In this document: piece after piece, positions 32,867-46,385 of the stretch
Numbering within the stretch: position 1 is the first letter of the stretch
Layout: every line of letters begins with the position of its first letter
Origin: Harmonia axyridis
Taxonomy: Eukaryota > Arthropoda > Insecta > Coleoptera > Coccinellidae
Reading direction: 5' to 3'
Length of the DNA: 64,000 bases
Assembly: GCF_914767665.1 (NCBI RefSeq)
Contig: NC_059505.1
Coordinates: 22,193,506-22,257,505 of the forward strand
Position numbers and translations under genes: made by a program
The notes under the pieces: model-generated
Told to the model about the DNA's origin: nothing
What the model saw: only the letters and a program-made list of their open reading frames with translations
Databases searched by the model: none

Positions 32867-34575
32867 CCGGATACCCAGTGAAGGATCTACCGGCATAGTG
32901 ACGGGGTCCAAGGGGCGGAGCCCCTTCGGCGAGCAGAGCGAGTCTAAGTATATATAAAACCGCTTGCACATATACGTCAAACTTTAAACGTAAAATCACA
33001 GCCCAAACGGGACCATCTAGAGCAAAAATGACAAGAATAAGACCCCCCTCAAAATCGTCTGGAGATCCCGGGAAAAATCCCAAACCTTCGATTCTCCCCG
33101 CGGTTTTCGAGTATACGGGGTGTTTCGGATCATTTTGACATTTCAAGTCCCATATTTCTGTGGTATCTGTGGACAATTTGGCTGTCAGTGTCATGTTAAT
33201 AATAAATATTCCATTTCGATATATGAAAGTTCTTGAAAAAGTTTGCAGTTTCCAAAATTGTTATTCAATATTTAAATAAATGCCGACAGATAAAATGCAG
33301 TCTTCGGCGAATCGAAAATTCGATAGATATTTGTCAAAATTTAGAAATGAACATTTATATCATCGAATGCATTTTCCTCAATTCAGGTTTGTTTTAAGTG
33401 TTTGTATTATTTGGAATTAATTGGATGAATGTTACTTTATTTCAGGAATTTTTCGTTTATTTTCCACAAACTATAAAACTACATTCCCTTTCGTGAAAAT
33501 TTGAATTTATTGCGACAGAAGATGGAACTACCAAAGAGAACAGAAGCTTTATTCATCAATTCAGTCTTGGATTGGAGTAAAAGTTGTGCTACTATGAAAC
33601 AGTATTAAACAGATAGAAAAACTCCTTATAGATAATTCACAATTGGCTTTATTACTGGAAAAAAAGAGCCAAGTTAGTCAGATAACATTCAAAAGTTTCC
33701 ATATGTTTTTTGAATATCTAAAATATACACTTTTACGACAGAGGAGTGCAAAAATATAAGTGACCACTCCGTTTTTGAAGAATTTGAGTGCAGTGCTGTT
33801 GAATTTATAATGAATAAGTCAAATCTTTCATACTAATAATTTCAACTATATATACCCTGTTATATTATTTTCCGCTCAACTGAAACATGTATTAATAAAC
33901 CTTGGAAATTAGAGACTCTCAAACTTATGACCTGATTTCTCAAAAAGGTTTCACCAAGATAAGATATTATAGGTAATTGCTTATGAGGTAACATAGGCCA
34001 TGGGTATTTGAAAGGCAAGTCTATTCATTATGTCTCTTTTTAGTTGGTTTATTATAGCTATACTGAATATTTCTAAAAATAACATTCACTTTAGATGTGA
34101 ATTAATTAAATTTGGACTTATGCATCATATCATATATGACTATGAAATTGAGAGAGAAAGATATATTCTTCTAAATTCCATTATAAGTCTTTTGAATAGT
34201 ACTTTGAAGATATTGATTTCAATAACGTATGGAATATATCAGTTGAAATACTAGTCAAAATGTTACGACAGAAATAAATTTTGAAGGATCATTCAGTATA
34301 TGAAGAATTTTAACATGGCAGTCACTTTCGAAATTGGTATCAATTTTCCAGCAATTCAATGAAGGTATAAAATACTTTAAAAAGCAACTATTTATTGAAA
34401 ATTTCCATTTCATGAATGATCAAATTTGTATAATGTAGATACCTACCTATTTGTTCACTAAAGTTTCCAATCTTTTAATCGTTATAGGAATAGGTGCTAT
34501 ATGGCCATTTCATCGAACCCACTAATATGGGTCAATAGTATTGACCGATACAATTTTAGTACCGATTTCAAATAC

Positions 34576-35180
34576 TCAGTTCCTTTTGACTGAAGTAAAA
34601 TTTGAACAATGATCTTTGTATCTTGAAATGAGTTTTGCACTTTTCCAGTGTTCAACAATGAGATAATTATTAAATTGACTCAAGAAACTAACAGAGTATG
34701 CTATATCAGGACTAGTTAATACTGCTAAAGATGTTAATAAACCTATTAATTTCTTATATGGTTCATCATTACAACTCTTTTTTGTTGAATCAAAATTCAA
34801 TTTAGTTTTCACATGTTCACAATCAGACATGTTGAATTATTGCAATACATATTTGAAGAATATAATCGATAGCTTTACTACCTTTTCCATAATTTCTAGT
34901 AATATTCATCCCTAATCATTTTTTAGCTTCCCCTAATTTCTTTTTCATAAAATTTTCTATCAGAAAATTCATTCAGAATTAACATTAGTTAAAACAAAAA
35001 AGTCATCCACGTACAATGCAACAATAGTAAGCCAGTTATTTTTTGATTTATGTAAATACTATGATCAGTTGTTGATCTTTTGAAACTTATATCTATCAAA
35101 ATTTTATTTACTATATAGGACATAAATTGCCCTGTTTAATTCACTTCTGAGTAAAACCCAGAGCCACAAGTCTCGTTCTA
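34576..35180 (-). pseudogene. Ty1/copia pol fragment in unit 2
   Basis: Same three blocks as in unit 1. The last one is longer here: after SVSFLSQFNN it continues into EHWKSAKLISRYK, the copia RNase H approach. Closest to the unit 1 copy. Confidence 0.78.
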
Positions 35181-36059
35181 TAACATAGCATCAATACAAT
35201 CTTCAGATACTAAAAAACTCAGGAATTTCCAATAGGTCCTTCAAATTGTTGCAATTATATTGTATTTCTTCACAAAATATGGAATAGAAGAATAATTTGC
35301 TGCTCAACTGAAAAATGTATTGATAAACCTTGGAAATGAGGGACTTCTTATAACCTGATTTCTCAGATATGGGTATCCGAAAGGTAGATCTATTATTCAT
35401 TCTGCCTCTTTTCAGTTTGTTTATTACAGCTATACTGAATATTCCTAAAACAAAATCTCACTGTAGGTCTTTTCATAGATCTTATCGAACGATTATGTAA
35501 ATTCAATATTTGTCAAAACTGAAAATAAACATTGAATGCAATTTCTTTATTTCAGGTAGTATTTCTATTAATGAGTCAATGGAATGAATGTAACTTCATT
35601 TTAGGGCTCACAAGTAAATATCCAATGGAATGATAGCCCTTAAAATATATCTATTATTCATTTTGAATTGACTTACAAGAATATCAATATTTGTCAATTT
35701 TTCCCACCCAATCATCAATTAAATTTGGACTTATGCATCATACATGTCTCTATAAAGAAGAAATGTGCTAATTTAAAATCTTAATGTTGGGATTATATTA
35801 TTATTCAATATTCTCTAAAAATTTTTTACAAACCTATAAGCATGAATAACTTTCTTGAAAGACTGACGCTCACATTTTGATTATTCATTTCTCCCAAATT
35901 CTTCAAAGAAAGAAATTGCCATTTCTGGAAAAATGAGATCTGAGAATTTGGTTGATATCGTTAATTTTTTATTCATTATTAAAGAATACAATATACGATT
36001 TATATTTGAACAAAATTTTAAGACATGCGTTTGACTGACAATTATAATCATAGAGAAAT

Positions 36060-36240
36060 CTTTGTTTATGGTTATGACTGCGTTCGGCAAATCCACACTA
36101 GGGATGGGCAAAGGTCAGAAAATTATCGATATCTATATATTGTATCGATATTTTCTGACTCTATCGAAATATGTAAGAGTGAAATATCGATATATATCGC
36201 TGTGATATTTTGGTGTGAGAAAATTCTGTTGATTTGAATA
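36060..36240. promoter_or_regulatory. Cluster of TATCGATA motifs in unit 2
   Basis: Three exact TATCGATA octamers at 36124, 36143 and 36185 plus CTATCGAA near 36160, next to CACTAGGGATGGGCAAA, a hAT-like end. TATCGATA is the DREF site of Drosophila; relevance here is inference and the palindromes may simply belong to a transposon end. Confidence 0.4.
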
Positions 36241-36547
36241 AAGTTTTTCTATCATAGAGGATAATAATGAGATTCAGTGGAAAACGACATATTTAGTAGT
36301 TTGCTTCCATTTTTATGGAGTATTTTGTCGTCCTGAACATTTATAGGGACATTGATGTTGACGAGGACGCTGTGATTACAAGGTTTTTAAAGGGTTCAAA
36401 GTTTTAAAGACCAAATTAGATTTTGTGATGTAGTTGCCAATTGTCTTCTTTTTTTCATATTAAACAATCTAATTTTTTTAAAATTTCTACCCGAATGGTT
36501 AAAACCCTGATTAGTAAATAATGCTATTATAATACAACAAATACATA

Positions 36548-37924
36548 AGGGTACAACTTTTTTTTGCGAAATTCGAGGCTTTATTGTAAAAAACTGGTTA
36601 TACATTTATAATTCAAAGTATTGCCCATCGCTGGTCACTACTTTCTCCCATCTTTCGGACAGCGTACGAATTGAAAAAACTGGTCATCTTTTGAAGCGAT
36701 CCACGAATCGATTCAAGTTTTTACTTCTTCATAAGATCGGAAGTGTTGGTCAGCCAGGCCGTGTGCTATTAATTGAAACAAGTGATAGTCCGTGGGAGCA
36801 ACGTCTGGAGAATACGTCGGGTAGGGTTGTGGGATAGGAATTCCCATTTTAACGTTTCCAAGTATATCTTGACTACTTTCGCAACATGGGGTCGAACATT
36901 GTCATGCAGTAAAATCAATTCATCTTCTCTCTCGTTGTATTGCGACGGTTTGTTTTTCAATGCTCGGTACAAACGCATTAATTGCGTTCGATAAAGATCG
37001 CCTGTGATTCTTTCAGTCATAATACACTACACCGAGCTGGTAATATAATAATATAATAATAATAATAATAATGGTCCCACCAAATACTGAGCATGACCTT
37101 AGAACCGTGAATATTCGGTTTGGCCGTCGATGTGGAAGCATTGTCAGGATATCCTCATGATTTTATGCGCTTGGGATTATCGTAATGAACCCATTTTTCG
37201 TCTCCAGTCCCAATCCGATGCAGAAACCCCTTCCGTCTTTGTCTTGCAAGCAGCTTTTCACAAGTAAATAAACGTCGTTCACACACCGCGCGGCTTCAAC
37301 TCGTACCGCACCCAATTTCCTTGTTTCTGTGTCATTCCTATGACATTCAGGCGTTTTGAAATGGCTTTTAGTGTCACTCCTATTGATCCTACAATTATTG
37401 TTGCGTTTGACATGAGTCTTGATCAATTATTGCCTCCAATTCTGCATCTTCAAAAAACTTCTCTCTTCCACCGCGATGCTGGTCATCGACATCAAAATCA
37501 CCATTCTTGAAGCGTTGAAACCACTCATCTATTCCTTGATTTATTTAATCAAACGGAACAAGCCATTTTACAGATGTACCAGAAAATAACTAAACCTAGA
37601 CATAAACAATATCGTTGGTACGTTCTTCCACCAATATCGTTCTCACTATAGGTATTTGAAAGCATTCGATGAACCTCAGCCGCGGATTTTTTCATATTTT
37701 AGTAGAAAATTGAAACTTCCGCAAATGTCGAGAATTTGGCTCGTAAGCTAACATGGTTAATCGTGAATAACTTTAAGATGCAGACACAAATCGGCTAACA
37801 TGTCAATGGCGTTATGTTCACAAATACCTAAACTTATTGTATGACATCTACGATATATTTATTTCTACTACCACTTACCGTTACAGCCATCTATTGCAAA
37901 ACGGCGGACGCAAAGTTGTACGCC
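36548..37924 (-). pseudogene. Mariner element remnant in unit 2
   Basis: Tips resembling GGCGTACAACTTTGC at both ends next to TA. The minus-strand transposase is recognisable (TERITGDLYRTQLMRLYRAL, then LLHDNVRPHVAK and LKWEFL), which is the region around the second catalytic D of DD34D mariners. An (AAT)n run near 37040-37072 and several frame breaks destroy it. N-terminal pieces are scattered to about 37700. Confidence 0.82.
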
Positions 37925-39949
37925 TTATATAAATATTCATATGAATATCTAAATATGAATATTTTTGAGAGGTAAGGCTTGATATCGGTATAATCTGGGA
38001 TTTGGTCCCATAGAAATACTCGAAGCCCATAACGGCGAACCCCCTCAAAATTTAAGGCTAGGACCGCCCTTGATTTGTCGTCATGGAAAGTTATTTGCAT
38101 CAAATATTTTCATGTGAGCAAGGGCCAAACGGTATGTTCTAGGAAAAAAAATCATATAGAATTCCACCCTAGAATCAGCATAGTATACCGAGTGAATCGT
38201 CTGAAATCAGCTAACGATACAAGGTTTCCGAAAAAAATCTTTTATTTTCTAGAGGGATACCCAGTGAAGGATCTACCGGCATAGTGACGGGGTCCAAGGG
38301 GCGGAGCCCCTTCGGCGAGCAGAGCGAGTCTAAGTATATATAAAACCGCTTGCACATATACGTCAAACTCTAAACGTAAAATCACAGCCCAAACGGGACC
38401 ATCTAGAGCAAAAATGACAAGAATAAGACCCCCCTCAAAATCGTCTGGAGATCCCGGGAAAAATCCCAAACCTTCGATTCTCCCCGCGGTTTTCGAGTAT
38501 ACGGGGTGTTTCGGATCATTTTGACATTTCAGGACCCATATTTCTGTGGTATCTGTGGACAATTTGGCTGTCAGTGTCATGTTAATAAATATTCCATTTC
38601 GATATATGAAAGTTCTTGAAAAAGTTTGCAGTTTCCAAAATTGTTATTCAATATTTAAATAAATGCCGACAGATAAAATGCAAAGTCTTCGGCGAATCGA
38701 AAATTCGATAGATATTTGTCAAAATTTGGAAATGAACATTTATATCATCGAATGCATTTTCCTCAATTCAGGTTTGTTTTAAGTGTTTGTATCATTCAAT
38801 TGGATATGAATGTTACTTTATTTCAGGAATTTTTCGTTTATTTTCCACAAACTATAAAACTACATTCTCTTTCGTGAGAATTTGAATCTATTGCGACAGA
38901 AGATGGAACTACAAAAGAGAACAGAAGCTTCATCTGATCATGTATTAAACAGATAGAAAAACTCCTTATAGATAATTCACAATTGGCTTTATTACTGGAA
39001 AAAGAGCCAAGTTAGTCAGATGACATTTAAAAATTTCCATGTGTTTTTGGAATATCTAAAATATACACTTTTACGACAGAAGAGTGCAAAAATATAAATG
39101 ATCAATCCGTTTTTGAAGAATTTGAGTGCAGCGCTGTTGAATTTATAATGAATAAATCAAATCGTTGTGAAATCTTCCATACGAATAATTTCAACTATAT
39201 ATTATCTATTATATTATTTGCCGCTCAACTGAAACATGTAGTAATAAACCTTGGAAATTAGAGACTCAAACTTTTTACCTGATTTCTCAAAAAGGTTCCA
39301 CCAAGATATTAAAATTTCTTATGAGGTAACATAAGCCATGGGTATTTGAAAGGCAAGTCTATTCATTCTGTCTCTTTTTAGTTTGTTTATTAAAGCTATA
39401 CTAGGATATACATATAAAAAATCAGTTGAAATACTAGTCAAAATGTTACGAAAGAAATAAAATTCAAAGGATCATTCAGTATATGAAGAATTTCAACATG
39501 GTAGTTACTTTTGAAATTGGTATCAATTTTCCAGCAATTCAATGTAGGTATAAAATACTTTGAAAAGTAACTATTCATCAAAACTTTCCATTTCATGAAT
39601 GAATGATTAAACTTGTATAAACATGTAGATACCTATTTCACTAAAGTTTTCAATCGTTATAGGAATAGTTGCTCTATGGCCACTTCGAAAATGCTATCCA
39701 ACTGATATATTCATTGCTTTTAATTTTGGTGAAAATTAAATTATTAATTGATTCATATCCAAAGTTAACATTTGAAAAAATTCAAGTCACTGTAGATATC
39801 GAACCCACTAACATGGGTCAATAGTATTGGCTGATACAATTTTAGTACCGAGGCAGTCATTTCAAATACTCAACACATCTTCTGACTGAAGTAAAACTTG
39901 AACAATGATCTTTTTTTACTTGCATCTTGAAATGAATTTTGCACTTTTT

Positions 39950-40410
39950 CAGTGTTCAATAATGAGATAATTATTAAATTGACTCAAGAGATTAACAATA
40001 TGCTTTATCAGGATTAGTTAATACTGCTAAAGACGTTAATAAACCTATTAATTTCTTATATGGTTCATCATTACAACTCTCTTTTGTTGAATCAAATTTC
40101 AATTAAGTTTTCAAAGGAGTGATATTCAGCCCTAAACATTTTTTAGCTTTCCCTAAATTCTTTATGATGAAATTATCATTTGAATTTTCTATCAGATATT
40201 ATATTCATTCAGAATTAACATTAGTTAAAACGAAAAAGTAATCCACGTACAATGCAGCAACAGTTAGTAAGTTATTTTTTGATTTTATGTAGATACAATG
40301 CTCAATTGTTGATCTTTTTTAACTAATATCTATCAAAATTTTATTTACTATATATATTGCCCTGTTCAATTTACTTCTGAGTAAAACCCAGAGCTACAAG
40401 CTTGCTCTAT
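39950..40410 (-). pseudogene. Ty1/copia pol fragment in unit 3, more decayed
   Basis: The sequence matching RLVALGFTQK of the other units (about 40405-40375) and the box ahead of YVDD (about 40250) remain readable by alignment to units 1 and 2. The SDCEHVK block is deleted. No usable frame. Confidence 0.6.
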
Positions 40411-41997
40411 AACGTAGCGAACCATCATTCAGCTGTCCTCCACTTAATCAGAATCTAGTGAAATTTCTATATCATCCCTTATCTATGATAACTACATCTC
40501 GACTGGTATTAATGAAATTGTTACCTGTATCCCTTTGATCATTCACCAGAACCCATAAAAATCATTTTTGTCCCTATACCTTCAAGAAATATGCAACAGA
40601 AGAGTATGCAAAATTCATCGATACAATTTTCAGATTCTAAAAACGCCTTAGTTCTTCAGGAATGTCCAATTGGTCTTTCAATATTATAAATTATTGAAAA
40701 TAACCTACTATTAACCAAATTTTTAGATTTCAAAAGGTGTCCTTCCTTGTATTCTAAATATATACACCCTATATAATTGTTGATTATATATTGTATTTCT
40801 TAATAAATTATGGAATAGAAGAATAATTTGTTGCTCAACTGAAAAAAGTATTGATGAACCTTGGAAATGAGGGACTTCTTATAACCTGATTTCTCAAAGA
40901 TGTTATACCTAAATATGATTGCTTGTAAGGCAACATAAGCCATGGGTTTTTGAAAGGTAGATATTCATTCTGCCTCTTTTCAGTTCATTATAGCTATACT
41001 GAATATTCCTAAAACAACATTTCACTGTAGGTCTTTTCATAGATCTTATCGAATGATTATTTAAATTCAATATTTGTCAAAACTGAAAATAAACATTGAA
41101 TGCAGTTTCTTTATTTCAGGTAGTATTTCTATTGACTGATAATAACTCTCACATTTTGATTATGCATTTTTCCCAAATTTTTTAAAGAAAGAAATTGCCA
41201 TTTCTAGAGAAATGAGAATTTCAGATCTCAAAATGTCTCATTTCTCCAAAAATGACTAATTACTATTTCAAATATATATAATAGTTGATCAAATATTGTG
41301 TATTTCTTTACAAATTAGTAAATAATTTGAAGCTTTAATCTCAATTTTCAGACTTGAATTGGTCCAACATCTCTAGATATTTCTAATTGATATTCGACAA
41401 ATAAATATCCTGTATAATTATCCATCCAAATCCTGTATAATAATCCATCTTCTGAAAAGAAAAACAGGTGAATGTTTACTATATAGAATTAATTTTAATT
41501 TTAAGGTAAATGTTTACTATATTAATTAATTTTAATAATGATTCAAAAGTGATGAAATTTTGCTTACTTACTAATTTTGGGTATTAGATCACGAATCCGG
41601 TGACATAAATTCCTCAATCCTGCTGGATTTTTTTTTAAAAATTTGTAAAATTGGCTTGATGAAGGTGAGGTTATCCACATTAATAGCTAGTTTTCTTGTA
41701 TTTTATCAACTGATTCTCTTTAGAAATGATTAATTAATCATATTTCAAGCTTTTCCCTAAAAAAAAATGGCTTTTTTTCGTCAAAAACTACTATTTTATT
41801 CATTGTTTATATCCGGTGGCGGCCATTATGTTCAATACGTAACGTCTGTCAAATGCGAAACAATCTGCAACGTTGCCAGTATGCCCAGATCTTCTTGATG
41901 GGATCGGTCTTTACTTGGTAGAAATTCATATTAATAAATTGTTTGAGATTATGACGTTTTATAAAACTGTATGGAAACTCATAACATGACAAGTCTA

Positions 41998-43528
41998 CAG
42001 GGTGGCCACTTTTTTAATGGGATTGTATTGGTAACTTTTAAACCATAAGAGTTAGAAAGTCGGTCAAATGGAGAAAAAGTTGCATGCATAGAAGCATTAT
42101 TATTGAGATATAAGAAAAGTAAATTATGTCATTTTGATTTTTCTTTTTTTCCCACTTTATTTCAAATATCATCAAAAAATGTTACAGGAATTTTTTATTC
42201 GACAGTAAATTATCCTCAATTTGATGTAATCAGATTTCGTTTGCAACGTTTCGTATTCTCTGGGACACCCTCAACCTCAATTTCTTCAATACGGACCTGC
42301 ATATTTTATGACATTTTTCGAAATAACTTTTAACGCTGAATTCAACGATATATCATACAATATCATTCAAAGTAGGTTTTCAGGTGATTTTGACCCTTAT
42401 CCAATTTTCTTTGGGTCGGATCTGTATTACCTTTATTCAGTTCAATTGACAACATGCAATATGCAATAAATTTCGATAAGAAAGTCAACTTACCCATCTT
42501 GAACTAAATGGAACATAATAGAATCAAAGCAAGAAACCAGTATACCTACTGGTTTCTTGGTTCTTCTTTTGGTAATCATTTAAATATTTCAATTCATAAT
42601 AATTAAACGAAAGTATCATTTAACGAAAGAAAAATCAGATGATTATTCGAAAGTAAATGAAAATTAATGAAGTAAGTGTTTGAAATGTCCACCATTTTGT
42701 AAAATACACTTTACTGTTCTGGAACCCATACTTCTTATACATTTGCTTGTTTGGTCTCCTTGAATACCTTTCGAAACATTCTCAATTTTCTCGCGAGGTA
42801 TCACTATTGTTGTATTTGTCATTTGTTCCGTTGAAACAAATTACAGAATCGAACTTTATTTTGAGATCATTACGATATAATTTGTGCAAGGCTTGGTATT
42901 CAAATTTAAAATCATTGTATTCGCGTCTGTTGACTATTTTATTAACAGCAGTTTTTGAAAAATTCCATTCACTGGCCACAGTTCTCGATTTTTTTCTGGG
43001 TTCGATTGAATTTGGGTCAGAACATTGATATCGTTAATAAACTTATTTTTTCTTACATACACATTAAATTTGGATGAGAGTCAAAATCATCTGAAAATCA
43101 ACTTTGAATGACATTGTGTGATATATCGTTGAATTCAGCGTTAAAAGTTATTTCGAAAAATGTCATAAAATATGCAGGTCCGTATTGAAAAAAATGAGGT
43201 TGAGGGTGTCCCCGAGGGTGTCCCAGAGAGTTCGAAACGCTGGAAACGAAATCTGAATACGTCAAATTGAGGATAATTTACTGTCGAATAAAAAATTCAT
43301 GTAACATTTTTTGATAATATTTTAAATAAAGTGGGAAAAAAAGAAAAATCAAAATGACATAATTTACTTTTTTTATGATATCTCAATAACCGGCCCTGAT
43401 AATCTCGATTTGTTTGAACTGCTTTATAATGCTTCTATGCATGCAATTTTTTCTCCATTTGACCGACCTTCTAACTCTTATGGCTTAAAAGCTACCAATA
43501 CAATTCCATTAAAAAAGTGGCCACCCTG
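41998..43528 (-). mobile_element. Tc1/mariner derivative with long inverted arms, in unit 3
   Basis: 1531 bp, the counterpart of 29928-31441, with the same flanks GACAAGTC/GACTTGTC and the same internal minus-strand frame at 42979-42782. Small differences include a 12-bp duplication near 43205-43220 (GGTGTCCC repeated). Confidence 0.72.
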
Positions 43529-45834
43529 TAGACTTGTCTTGTTTGGTTTCCAAAATAGTTCTTTAGTAATCTTCCATTCAACTCTTTCTTAGTACCTATC
43601 CTCTCAATTAATTTTTACTTTAATCTTTAATAACAGTAATTAATGATTTTTCAATACTTTCAATCGGTTTGTCAATCAGAAATGCTTGACTGTGTAGAAA
43701 TAGAGTATAAAGTTCTAATAGAGAGTCAAAAAAAATCGGTTACAGCTTTTAAGGCCTTTTTTTCAGCTGAGAAACAGCATTTCAGATTTATGATTACTGG
43801 AATCCGTTGAGATTCCATGAAAACAAATTTTGTCTCACCTACACTATATAAGGAAATATGAATCTCATAACGGTCAAATTACTGACCGGGACAATTGAAT
43901 AACTAACCGGGACACGGGGACTCAATGGTCCAAACCGGGACGTATGGCAGCTAATCGTGAATAACTTTATGATGCAGATACAAATCGACTAACACGTCGC
44001 TGGCGATATGTTCACAAATACCTAAACTTATTGTGTGACATCTACGTTATATTTATTTCTACTACCACTTACCGTTACAGCCATCTATTGCAAAACGGCG
44101 CGCCGTTGCCGCGGCGGCAGCAAAGTTGTACGCCTTATATAATATATAAATATTCATATGAATATCTAAATATAAATATTTTTGAGAGGTTAGGCTTGGT
44201 ATCGGTGTAATATGGGATTTGGTCTCACAGAAAAACTCGAAGCCAAAAATGGCGAACCCCCTCAAAATTTAAGGCTAGGACCGCCCTTGATTTGTCGTCA
44301 TGAAAAGTTATTTGCATCAAATATTTTCATGTGAGCAAGGGCGAAACGGTATATTCTAGGAAAAAAATCATATAGAATTCCAACCTAGAATCAGCATAGT
44401 ATACCGAGTGAATCGTCTGAAATCAGCTAACGATACAAGGTTTCGGAAAAAAAGCTTTTATTTTCTAGCCGGATACCCAGTGAAGGATCTACCGGCATAG
44501 TGACGGGGTCCAAGGGGCGGAGCCCCTTCGGCGAGCAGAGCGAGTCTAAGTATATACAAAACCGCTTGCACATATACGTCAAACTTTAAACGTAAAATCA
44601 CAGCCCAAACGGGACCATCTAGAGCAAAAATGACAAGAATAAGACCCCCCTCAAAATCGTCTGGAGATCCCGGGAAAAATCCCAAACCTTCGATTCTCCC
44701 CGCGGTTTTCGAGTATACGGGATGTTTCGGATCATTTTGACATTTCAAGTCCCATATTTCTGTGGTATCTCTGGACAATTTGGCTGTCAGTGTCATGTTA
44801 ATAAATATTCCATTTCGATATATGAAAGTTCTTGAAAAAGTTTGCAGTTTCCAAAATTGTTATTCAATATTTAAATAAATGCCGACAGATAAAATGCAAA
44901 GTCTTCGGCGAATCGAAAATTCGATAGATATTTGTCAAAATTTGGAAATGAACGACAGAACGACAGAAGAGTGCAAAAATATAAATGATCAATCCGTTTT
45001 TGAAGAATTTGAGTGCAGTGCTGTTGAATTTATAATGAATAAGTCAAATCGTTGTGAAATCTTCCATACGAATAATTTCAACTATATATTATCTATTATA
45101 TTATTTGCCGCTCAACTGAAACATGTATTAATAAACCATGGAAATTAGAGACTCAAACTTTTTACCTGATTTCTCAAAAAGGTTCCACCAAGATATTAAA
45201 ATTTCTTATGAGGTAACATAAGCCATGGGTATTTGAAAGGCAAGTCTATTCATTCTGACTCTTTTTAGTTTGTTTATTAAAGCTATACTAGGATATACAT
45301 ATAAAAAATCAGTTGAAATACTAGTCAAAATGTTACGACAGAAATAAAATTTAAAGGATCATTCAGTATATGAAGAATTTCAACATGGCAGTTACTTTTG
45401 AAATTGGTATCAATTTTCCAGCAATTCAATGTAGGTATAAAATACTTTAAAAAGTAACTATTCATCAAAACTTTCCATTTCATGAATGAATGATTAAACT
45501 TGTATAAGCATGTAGATACCTATTTCACTAAAGTTTTCAATCGTTATAGGAATAGTTGCTCTATGGCCACTTCGAAAATGCTATCCAACTGATATATTCA
45601 TTGCTTTTGATTTTGGTAAAAATTAAATTATTAATTGATTCAGATCCAAAGTTAACATTTGAAAAAAATCAAGTCAATGTAATTATCGAACCCACTAACA
45701 TGGTTCAATAGTATTGGCTGATACAATTTTAGTACCGAGGCAGTCATTTCAAATACTGAACACATCTTCTGACTGAAGTAAAACTTGAACAATGATCTTT
45801 TTTTACTTGCATCTTGAAATGAATTTTGCACTTT

Positions 45835-46385
45835 TTCAGTGTTCAATAATGAGATAATTATTAAATTGACTCAAGAGATTAACAGTATGCTTTATCAGGA
45901 TTAGTTAATACTGCTGAAGACGTTTAAACCTATTAATTTCTTATATGGTTCATCATTACAACTCTCTTTTGTTGAATCAAATTTCAATTAAGTTTTCAAA
46001 GGAGTTTTCATATGTTTACAATTAGACATGTTGAATTATTGCAATACATATTTGAAGAATATAAACGATTACTATACTACCTTTTTCATAATTTCTAGTG
46101 ATATTCATCCCTAAACAATTTTAGCTTTCCCTAAATTCTTTATGATAAAATTATCACTTAAATTTTCTATCAGATATATTCATTCAGAATTAACATTTGT
46201 TAAAACAAAAAAGTCATCTACGTATAATGCAACAACAGTTAGCAAGTTATTTTTTGATTTTATGTAAATACAATGCTCAATTATTGATATTTTTTAACTG
46301 ATATCTGTCAAAATTTCATTTACTATATATATTGCCCTGTTCAATTTACTTCTGAGTAAAACCCAGAGCTACAAGCTTGCTCTAT
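45835..46385 (-). pseudogene. Ty1/copia pol fragment in unit 4
   Basis: Same marker blocks as the other units (RLVALGFTQK-type at about 46380-46350, the box ahead of YVDD near 46215). It shares with unit 3 the GAGATTAACA..ATGCTTTATC variant that separates these two from units 1 and 2. Frames broken. Confidence 0.65.

Larger units (their letters stand above)
26542..32942 (+). mobile_element. Helitron-like tandem unit 1 of 4
   Basis: Begins TCTAAGTATATATAAAACCG after an A. Ends with the hairpin AAGGGGCGGAGCCCCTT followed 16 bases later by GCGAG, then directly the next TCTAAG. TC start, A|T target and terminal hairpin are Helitron features; the last bases CGAG differ by one from CTRR. Contents in order: leader; noncoding parts with exon-like pieces; copia pol fragment (28157-28700, minus); long-TIR mariner derivative (29928-31441); a CCGGGAC-rich patch (32260-32345); 5' stub of a mariner. 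No Helitron protein seen, so it is non-autonomous. Confidence 0.65.
32943..38328 (+). mobile_element. Helitron-like tandem unit 2 of 4
   Basis: Same termini as unit 1, joined with no spacer on both sides. Shares the leader and copia fragment, but lacks the CAGGGTGGCC element and instead carries an MOS-type mariner. Its first 1.2 kb is the most divergent of the four units (for example a 45-bp extra piece near 33550). Confidence 0.65.
38329..44544 (+). mobile_element. Helitron-like tandem unit 3 of 4
   Basis: Same termini. First 1.6 kb nearly identical to unit 1. The copia section (39950-40410) is instead of the unit 4 type. The CAGGGTGGCC element (41998-43528) again matches unit 1. A deletion near 43780 removes about 470 bp present in unit 1. 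Confidence 0.65.
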
